Source: Arcuatula senhousia (taxonomy: Eukaryota > Mollusca > Bivalvia > Mytilida > Mytilidae). From it: a stretch of 64,000 nt of DNA. Location: NCBI GenBank assembly GCA_963971305.1, contig OZ020303.1, forward strand, positions 41,652,106-41,716,105. Direction: 5' to 3'. A model generated the notes under the pieces. That model searched no databases and was not told the DNA's origin. It was given only the letters and a program-made list of their open reading frames with translations. The position numbers and the translations under genes were made by a program. Below are positions 56,225-64,000 of the stretch, one piece after another; within the stretch, counting starts at the first letter, position 1, and the number at the start of each line of letters is the position of its first letter.

Positions 56225-56520
56225 ATCAGATATATTAAGAAATTTGAATATTTTGAATGTAAAAGAAGCGAAGAGGCACCAATATTCAAGTGTCAAAAAT
56301 CCAAAAGGGTAACGACGAAACCGGTAAACACGAACAAAAACAGCACGATGAAACACAAAACACAAAATCAACCGAACAGAAAATCAACAACGCGAACTCA
56401 AGTCATGGCAAGACTCAGGTGCTCCGGAAGAGTAAGCGGTTTCTGCCTGCTATAGCAAACCCGTCGTGTTTCTAATTTCCAATTGAGTGTGTAAAATACG
56501 GTAGAAGAGACAAAATAAGT
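56225..56520. repeat. dispersed repeat, second copy of the 23.7-kb family
   Basis: CAGGTGCTCCGGAAGAGTAA, CTGCTATAGCAAACCCGTCG and CAACAACGCGAACTCAAGTC match 23890-23960. The overlapping 61- to 82-codon frames on both strands follow the repeat. Confidence 0.7.
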
Positions 56521-57554
56521 TTCTACATTTGCAAAATACATCAATTTTAGTCTTTTCTAACAGGAATTGGTCATCAAAGTGAATGGAGTTCATGCATTTT
56601 ATGGGTTTTATGACATGGACAACTCCATGTTAATGCTGTGTTAATGTTGTGTAAAACAGCAATGGGAACTTTAAAGATTCATTTGATAATCGATATTGAA
56701 ATAGGCTGTCATGGCAACAAGCCAAAGCCAAGCGCTTTTAAAAGAATAAAGGTCTAAATTACTACTTGCATGAACATCGAAAAAAACAATGTGCATCAAA
56801 ATTATATCTATATAGAATGATCAGTTCAACAGATCATGAGCTTGAAATGGCGTTTTGACGACTTATTAAACATAAAATATTCAAATTTTATTGTAAAAAT
56901 AACAACAAAATATCATATTTTATAAAACCAATTTTGCATTGAAAAAATATATTATTTGAAGTATTTACCTGCCGTATTGTGTAAAAACAAAACATCTTCA
57001 TACAAAGCAGGAAGTTGTGCTTTTATATATATGGATATAAAGATATAAAGAATACATTATACTTATTCGATGAACCTTTAAATTCACCTTTTATTCGTTA
57101 AAAACATTTATTACGTATGAAGATGATCATATGTTTCAGAGTATACCTTTAATGTATTGCGCACCTCTCATAATATATCTACAGTTCATTTAAAGGGACC
57201 GATAGATTGATTTGGTTAATAGCAAATCAACAGGAGCCATGATATTCTTTACAAGCTATAAAGGGTTTTGAAGGGGGGAAATCTGTTTAAAAACAGGCAA
57301 AAAGTATTTTAGAAAATACTTCATTTCTTTATATTCCTGAATAAACATGAAGTATAGATTAAGGTGACTTACAAAGCCGGAAGTCAAGACAAATCTTAGA
57401 AAACCGACAATTACAAATTATGCTGAAATTACCCAACTGCAATCAAAGACGCAAATTTACTTCGGTTGCTTCAGTCGGCATTTCCTACTTAACGTGCTAT
57501 AAAAATTTGTTGCGCTGATAAAATAAATCTAAATGAGGTCAAAAATCCGGTAAA
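56521..57554. other. AT-rich non-coding stretch
   Basis: Nothing recognised. Confidence 0.4.
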
Positions 57555-57970
57555 GGACGTACGATAATACAAGAAGCAAAGAGACACCAATTGGACATAC
57601 GAGAGTTAAAAGTCCGAAAGGGTAACAACAAAACCAGTATACACGAACAAGAACAGCACGAGAACACGAGAAAACACAAAACACAAATCAACCGAACAGA
57701 AATCAGCAACGTAAACTCAGTCGTAACAAGTGTGAATTTACATAGGTGCTCCGGAAGATTAAGCGGTTCCAGCTGCCTGCTATAGCACACCCGTCACCGT
57801 TTCCAATTCAGTGTGTCAAATCCGCTCAAGGAAGAAGAAACAAAGTCTTCGACAAACCAACATTTGGACTCATCTGAGAGATAGAAATCCCATATTTGTT
57901 AACGAGTGCATGGTGTCTACCGTTAAACTCGAGTGAAGACAGCAACCGAGGAGCAACATAACCTTGTGTT
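57555..57970. repeat. dispersed repeat, third copy of the 23.7-kb family
   Basis: Includes GGTGCTCCGGAAGATTAAGC, CTGCTATAGCACACCCGTC, CATCTGAGAGAT.GAAATCCC and GAAGACAGCAACCGAGGAGC, collinear with 23730-24130. Confidence 0.75.
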
Positions 57971-58489
57971 AGCAAAAAGTCAGGGATGCATTTTGGTCAT
58001 GTGTCAGTCTTGTTAAAAATCTCGTCCAGGAATAACTTTTTTTTGTCTACTATCACATGAGATCTTCCATAAAATTTGTTGAGTAAAGACAACAATTGTC
58101 AGACTTTTAATACGATCTATAAACGAAATTAATATAACTCCAAGAGGCTCTAGATCTGAGATAAAGAATAACTGATATATATAATCACAAGTAATTCGTT
58201 ATTCCATATATGTTAATTATTAAATAAGCAGGAGCGGATGGTAAGGTGCTACACATGCATGTTCTTGGGGATATATTACTTGGAAAAGTCGCCTTTAGTA
58301 TTTCATTATTGAATTCACCAGTCGTGGAGATAATATGTCAATGCCAGCATCCGAAGCATGTATTGAAAATGAATAACACTATATGAATATGAAAAGCAAG
58401 AACAATGTTACCAAACATGCCGAACAAGAAAACAAAATCAACTGATGTCTTGGGTAGAACAAACCTGATGGGTTTGACAATTTTGAAAT
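57971..58489. other. non-coding stretch
   Basis: Nothing recognised. Confidence 0.4.
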
Positions 58490-58975
58490 TTAAACAAATA
58501 ATTTATATCTTTCATGTGGTCTTCAACACAGAGGTGTTGATGCCGTAGCAGGCCAACCTTGGGGAATTAAAACATCATCTGCGCTTACCATCACAGATGT
58601 TAGAAAAAGGGAATAAAAATTGATACACTTGACGCGCACTTTGTCTATTCAAGACTCATCACTTTATGAATACATGTATGCAGAGCAAAGAACAATAAAA
58701 CCAAGCATGATGAACTTGACATCAAATTATGACTAAGACCATCTTATGTCTAGTGTAAAAAGAACCTTTTGGTTTTGACAATTTGGAAATCTAAATTTTA
58801 ATCTATAGCTTCGATGTGGTCTTGAACTCGGAAGTGTTGATGCCGTTGCGGGCTACATCGGGGAATAAAAATTCTACCAGCAGCGCTGACCATCATGGAA
58901 GTTAGAAATAAAGATACAACAAGTTCCTGACAATAAATTTTGCTACGCCCGACTCCCGATAGTTTTTCAAACATC
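58490..58975 (-). mobile_element. two degenerate tandem retrozyme monomers
   Basis: On the minus strand, two consecutive diverged units of the 357-bp family: the box TTCCCC..GG..GGCC/GCCCGC..CGGCATCAACAC occurs at about 58525-58560 and 58825-58865. GATGAGTCTTGAATAGAC with a broken GAAA (CAAAG) and a preserved GCGCGTC lies at 58629-58665. Neither hammerhead core is intact. Confidence 0.75.
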
Positions 58976-59565
58976 ATTCCCTTATCATTAATTTTTGTTA
59001 GAGCCAAACGAAATTTGTAAAAAAAACTTTTACAGCTAACTGTCAAAAATTTATCATTTCATTAGAACATGGAAAGATATCGTTGATTTCTTACATATAG
59101 AAATCGGACAGGTGGAGCGATTTTTCCAACAATCGATGATTGCGCACAGTGGCAGAGTAAAACATTTTCATCAAATGACTTTTATTTAAATTTTTAAAAA
59201 CTTTCATTGGACATACAATACACTTATTATGAATTATGAATATGGGTCAAAGCTGGATATTGGGCACAATCCCCAATTTATGCATAAACATTTCAAGAAC
59301 AACATTTTGTTGTGAACAAGAGGATTGTTTCTTTCCTTTTTGGTGTCTGGCGTGGAAGCGCCCTCAGCATTAGATCTCGCTGAAGAAAAGGGCGGTTACA
59401 GGAGTTTAAACTCGAAAAATGATATTTAAAGTATTACATAGATCGCCGTCTGTTTTTGTTCGAGTTCTAGACACTAAATGTTCTTTTTTTTAACAAAGTT
59501 CTCGAAGATTCTCGCATCATCGTTCTGCTGACATCACGACGAAAACAGCGACTATTTGATCATGA
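58976..59565. other. non-coding stretch
   Basis: Nothing recognised. Confidence 0.4.
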
Positions 59566-59968
59566 CTTAAGGATAGTCACTCCTGAACTTTTTTCATATC
59601 AAAGATTATATGATTTGTGAAGGAAATGATAGATAAGTGTCTACTTAATCAAATAGCAAAAAGAAAATGATAGGTCCGTATGCTCGATTCCGAGATATAT
59701 GACGTCAAAAATTTGGCGGGAAATCAGACTCCTCTAGATTTTACATAACTTTAACATTTTGACGTTTTTGTCCTTTTAAACAATGGAGTTATATCAAGAA
59801 TTTCAAGAAATTCTATATAGTTGGTTTTTAAAGTCAAAATAATCAGTAAATGTCATAAAAAGTAGGGGTCAGTGTGCAAAAAAAAAATCTTCAGTATTTA
59901 AAGGTTAAGTCTAGAGGAGTTTCGAAATCAGACTGAAATTATAAAATATGAAGAGTGACCATCCTAAA
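59566..59968. mobile_element. about 0.4-kb MITE
   Basis: TTAAGGATAGTCACTC..CATAT at the left and ATATGAAGAGTGACCATCCTAA at the right are inverted copies, and AGACTCCTCTAGA (59727 region) pairs with TCTAGAGGAGT (59910 region) inside. No clear target duplication. Confidence 0.6.
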
Positions 59969-60754
59969 CCTATTTTTTCGATTCTCTAAATTTGGAGTAC
60001 CATTGTAAACAAAATGGTGGCGTTCAATGAGTTCTGCTTCATTGTTATCTTGCGCCCCATCATAATTTACGAACTAATTTATATTAATGGTTGATATATC
60101 AAGCGATATATTAATGATAACCATTTGTCGCATCAGAAGCAAAATTTTAAAAACAAAAAGTCCGGTCAACACTACAAATACAAGTTAATTAAATACCGAA
60201 ACGCAGGCAAATTGGTTGATAGTTAATATATGAAGCGATATTAGATTAACAGCTGTTGATAATCATTTTCCTACAAATCTTTCCAAATAAGATGATTTTT
60301 GAACTAAATGTACTTTATGTGTACCATTTTGATTGGACCACTAATATCTCGTTTTGGACAACATCCCGACATATAAATCCCAACTTGACAAGTAAAAATT
60401 ACACAGTGCGGTCTTCCTTAAGCGAAAAGGTAAGTAATATAAAGTGGGTAGTGGGGGGCAGTGAGTAGTTTAAACTATGATAAGTTTTTTGACAGCACAA
60501 AAAGTTTGTCAAATGTGTTTTATATTATTATTATTATTTTATTTTTTTTTAATTAATATACTTTGAAAAACTAGAATTTAAATTGCAATGATGCTGTTGA
60601 GAGGTTTGGCTATTGAATATTTTATCAATGCATTATAATTTATCTATCAAAAGTAAAATACAACCAAAAGCACAGGTAAACGAGCAGACTGTGACTAATT
60701 AAGGGTCAAAAAGAAAATGTTCGTTACATATTTTCGTTTGGCTTTTACTAAAAA
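59969..60754. other. non-coding stretch
   Basis: Contains the dyad TGATATATCAAGCGATATATTA (about 60090-60112) and a diverged second copy near 60218-60245; no gene. Confidence 0.35.
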
Positions 60755-60811
60755 ATGTCACATAAGATTTGGTACATAGCTCTAGCATTATGCGTGGTTT
60801 TATCATCAACA
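60755..60811 (+). CDS. possible signal-peptide first exon, plus strand
   Basis: ATG at 60755 opens MSHKIWYIALALCVVLSST, a good short signal sequence, and is followed directly by a strong donor (ACA/GTGAGT). If used, it would be the first exon of an unknown secreted or membrane protein whose other exons lie downstream or beyond the window. No partner exon was recognised in the remaining 3.2 kb, and chance occurrence cannot be excluded. Confidence 0.3.
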
Positions 60812-63800
60812 GTGAGTTCAGTCAGCAGCTACATTGTGCGTTCAAAAGCAGGGTTATTCCATAGTCTGTGGTTATTCTAAAGAAGGCGGCCGATTTAAAA
60901 GTCGATATGAATGACCAAAATTCAGATTCTGCGATCCAAGTCAAATTGTTTGTCTCTGTATAATGATAATATTAACTATACTCAAAAACAAATTTATAGT
61001 TTTCAAGAAAATCATTTCAACCATAACATGAAGTTAAAATAAAGTGAAGCGGTCATATAGACGAACAAATATCTGCGGCCAACGTACCAAACATTTGTTT
61101 TCCATATTTTGACAGATTTGTATATTATAGAAACTTAAACAACTTCTGCATGTTCTTTTTTAAATTTTGTTTATAGTTTAAACCATATTTACAGATAAGC
61201 TACATGTCCTAAAAAACATTTTAATGGTCCTCTCTCTAGTAGATACAAGTTGTTGGATCGTTTATTTTCTACTCAGTTGTTTTGTCTAGAAATAGGATAT
61301 CCGTATGCAAATCTTCATCAAATTCATATACCGATTTGCAGTTGGATCAACACACAGACAGTAAAAATTATATCTGAGTGTGTACATCTCAAATTCTGTA
61401 CAGGGTCATTGTTCATATGTACGCTGGTGTATCATGAAATTTTATAGAGCCATGTCTTAATAGTTGTAACGAATCTAAAATCGAAAGTTAAACTGACACG
61501 TTTTTCTCTATATTACCATTAACTAAGCTAAACTCGTGAAAAAGGGAATATATTAATTCACACAAAGGGTTGGGCTAAGTCTTTAAAGTATATCCCTGCT
61601 TTTGAGCATTCCAACCGTTATTGTGATAACTGTTTTTGTAATAAACTGTTTTTAAATGTTGATTATTTTCATAATTTGTTAAAATATTTAATTATTTTTT
61701 GTGATAATACCTTAGTTACAATTAATTCATTCGCGTAAAATAAAAATAAAATCCACTTTAAATTCATATAACAAATTTTATTACAATAACGGTTGTTACA
61801 AAGCAGAAAGTAGCTGTCCGACTGATCTGTAAATTAAAAAAAAAGCATAATCACCTGTGTACCAATTCTGAAACTGATCCCTTAAGTAAAAGCAAAGAAG
61901 TCTTATACGAAAATATTTTCCTTTTGGCACTTTAACAGTCTTAGCCGGCTCAGAAAACAGGGAGCACATTACTTAATTTAATCAAACGAGAAGGCAGAAA
62001 TAAATCCATAAAGTAGCAGTCGAGGAAATAAGTTACAAAAATTATAAACGGACAGACAGGGAGACAGACGGACGAACTGAAAGTTATGAGCAATAGTGTC
62101 CCTTTTTCAGAAGTTGGTGGGGGGGGGGGGTTAAAATAATATGATTTATATTATCCTAGATTTCTAGGAAATAAAAAGGAGAGAGAAAACTACATGTTCA
62201 CAAAATAAAAAACGGCTTACTTTTTGATCTGAAACATGGTTAAACATGGACGCAAATCTCGCGACAGACAACCCCGATATTGTTTTCCTATTATGAGGTG
62301 CGATCCCTTTCAATACGTAAACACCCGTTTTGTGAAGTTTACATCGAACACCCAATTCTTTATTTGGAATATATGAGAATGCTATTCGATCAATTTGGTC
62401 ATTTTCTACAAATAGGGATCAATATTTTAACCTCAGGTTTAAATATTCTTTCAGAAATTGTCTTGTTCGGTCGACAAAACGATATTATTCTCAAAACTGA
62501 CCAAGTAATGTGTTGAGCTCGTCGAAATTAAAACTTTTGGACTTCACTTGTGGCAATTTGTTTACCATTAGCGATAATGCTTCGTTGCAATCTGGTATTT
62601 TATGATTTAATGCACTACAAATGTTTCATAAAAATGTTATAAGTAAGATGATAAAGTTGTGATGTTTGGAACTGATTATTAAGAGTACATGTAGTTGTTT
62701 AACAGTAATTATCGAGCATTTAATCAAATACTAGTACATGTACATGTAACTTGATAGGCCTTGTCTGTTTTCTTGTTTGTATTGTTGTAATGTATCAAAA
62801 AAGTATGTGATTTTCAGGACAGCGTATGATACATGTGTACATGTATATGTAGTACGTATTTATTTCTCAGATTTGTATGTAATTTGCTTATAACTTCAAT
62901 ACACATATTGAGCGTCACTTATCATGCCTATCACGAAATTCTTCTTAAACCCGAGCTAGGGCCACCCTTAACTTGCAGTGAAGTGCGAGGGTTAATTCCA
63001 AAAAAGAATAGCTTTGAAAGTGCTTTTCCTTTGCTCTGTTTTTCTTTAATAGTTATACGTAATGCATCCATATTCCTTCATCATGTTCATGGTCAAGTTA
63101 GATTTCATGTTAAAAAAGAAAAGTTTAATTTGCAAAAACTCTCCGTACATATCATGTAACGCATACAACATGTATATGTATTTATCAAATTTTACATACA
63201 TCATTTTCTTTTAAAACTGCATATTAATTATAAAACAATCAAATACAAGTACCGCTGGACATTGGACTCAAACAACAAATTTAATGAAGGGCTGGCAAGA
63301 ACCCTTTCGATTTTCCGGTCATTACTGAATACTACACAAAACATCTCAGAAACGTTTATAAAACTTGAAGATTTTCAAAAGTTGGCAGCCATGGAAATGT
63401 AAATATATGTTTTTTAAGTTTTGCAGCTATCTTTTAAAACACCGCTTGTAAATATCTTACATTAATTTAGGATAACAATCTTAAGCAGAAAAAATTGTAA
63501 TTATTTTAAAACTAAACATGATCTTGCTTAGTTTGAAATTTTAAACATCTATTATTGATAACGAAAATGTAAGTAGACGTACGGACAGACAGCTATTTTT
63601 GTGCGGGTAACAATAACCATCTACGATCAGTAACTCAACTCAGCACATGTAGTGATTTGAAGGGGAATCAAACTGTAATGGGATTTTGATGCTTATATTC
63701 AAATACATTTCACATGATAATTGCAAAGTGTTTCGGGAAATATTCACAGTGCTTAAACCGAAAAGGAAAACGCCTTTGTGTCACTGATTCTTACTTTTAA

Positions 63801-64000
63801 AGTCAGTTATAAATAAAGTCAAATCGAGAATAAAGTATCTTTGATGAATGAGTAAGAGAGAAATAACCCTATGAGAATAAAGTTGCAATTAGTGGCCGGA
63901 CTTTGCGAAAAAGAGCTCTGTGAACATTATTAATGGTACATGTACCTCGTGTCCTAATAGAAATCAAAGAAGATTGAAATAAATTGAATTTTAAGCCAGT
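60812..64000. other. non-coding stretch to the window end
   Basis: No exon recognised. It includes a GACA/GGAC microsatellite (62049-62078) and a 12-G homopolymer (62119-62130). Open frames up to 108 codons here lack protein-like features. Confidence 0.4.

Noticed and set aside
1..64000. tRNA, rRNA and snRNA genes
   Set aside because: No cloverleaf with A/B boxes, rRNA core or snRNA motif was noticed by eye; a tRNAscan/Infernal run would settle this.

Overview
This is eukaryotic, intron-bearing, AT-rich DNA loaded with transposable elements. It most resembles a marine bivalve, probably a mytilid mussel. Reasons: expanded fucolectin-type (FTP/F5_8C-like) and EGF-like exons; hammerhead-ribozyme retrozyme repeats; pearl-type tandem-repeat elements ending in a microsatellite plus a hairpin; many short MITEs. 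The species call rests on recognition, not on a search.

Layout. 1-1.9 kb: a TA-flanked MITE, a 3-copy minisatellite and a 28-bp palindrome. 1.9-12.3 kb: one 10.4-kb CACTA-type DNA transposon (5'-CACTA...TAGTG-3', 3-bp target duplication AGT, about 0.7-kb inverted termini) with no intact transposase and several younger elements nested inside. 12.6-13.7 kb: three tandem 357-bp retrozyme monomers, each with a hammerhead ribozyme. 14.4-15.5 kb: a pearl-like element. 16.0-18.4 kb (minus): the 5' end of a receptor-like gene copy (B) with a nonsense codon. 21.0-21.8 kb (minus): a frameshifted retroelement gag. 25.6-25.8 kb (minus): a decayed EGF exon. 27.0-33.9 kb: a retroelement with split direct repeats in the order A1-gag-B1-A2-B2. 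B2 carries a 1.2-kb insertion made of 382-bp monomers with a second, different hammerhead on the minus strand. 34.6-35.2 kb: a 687-bp foldback palindrome with an 8-bp target duplication. 35.9-41.8 kb (minus): receptor-like copy C, with one 222-bp exon cut in two by a 1.29-kb insertion and a nonsense codon in an EGF exon. 48.6-55.75 kb (minus): gene A, which can be assembled completely. 55.8-64 kb: mostly non-coding with dispersed repeats.

Gene A is the only complete protein-coding gene I can support. Nine exons with consistent phases and GT/AG sites give a 500-residue type I membrane protein: signal peptide, FTP-like lectin domain, EGF-like cysteine-rich module, second galactose-binding-like domain, Thr/Asn-rich linker, transmembrane helix, and a 69-residue tail ending near a YEEI motif, the preferred ligand of Src-family SH2 domains. 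This architecture suggests a glycan-sensing receptor that signals through tyrosine kinases. B and C are damaged paralogues in the same orientation, so the locus looks like a tandem receptor cluster being broken up by transposons.

The most unusual content is the ribozyme biology. Two retrozyme families, in opposite orientations, share a conserved box about 70 nt downstream of the cleavage site. One of them is a dated insertion, because the empty site (B1) lies next to the filled site (B2) in the same element.
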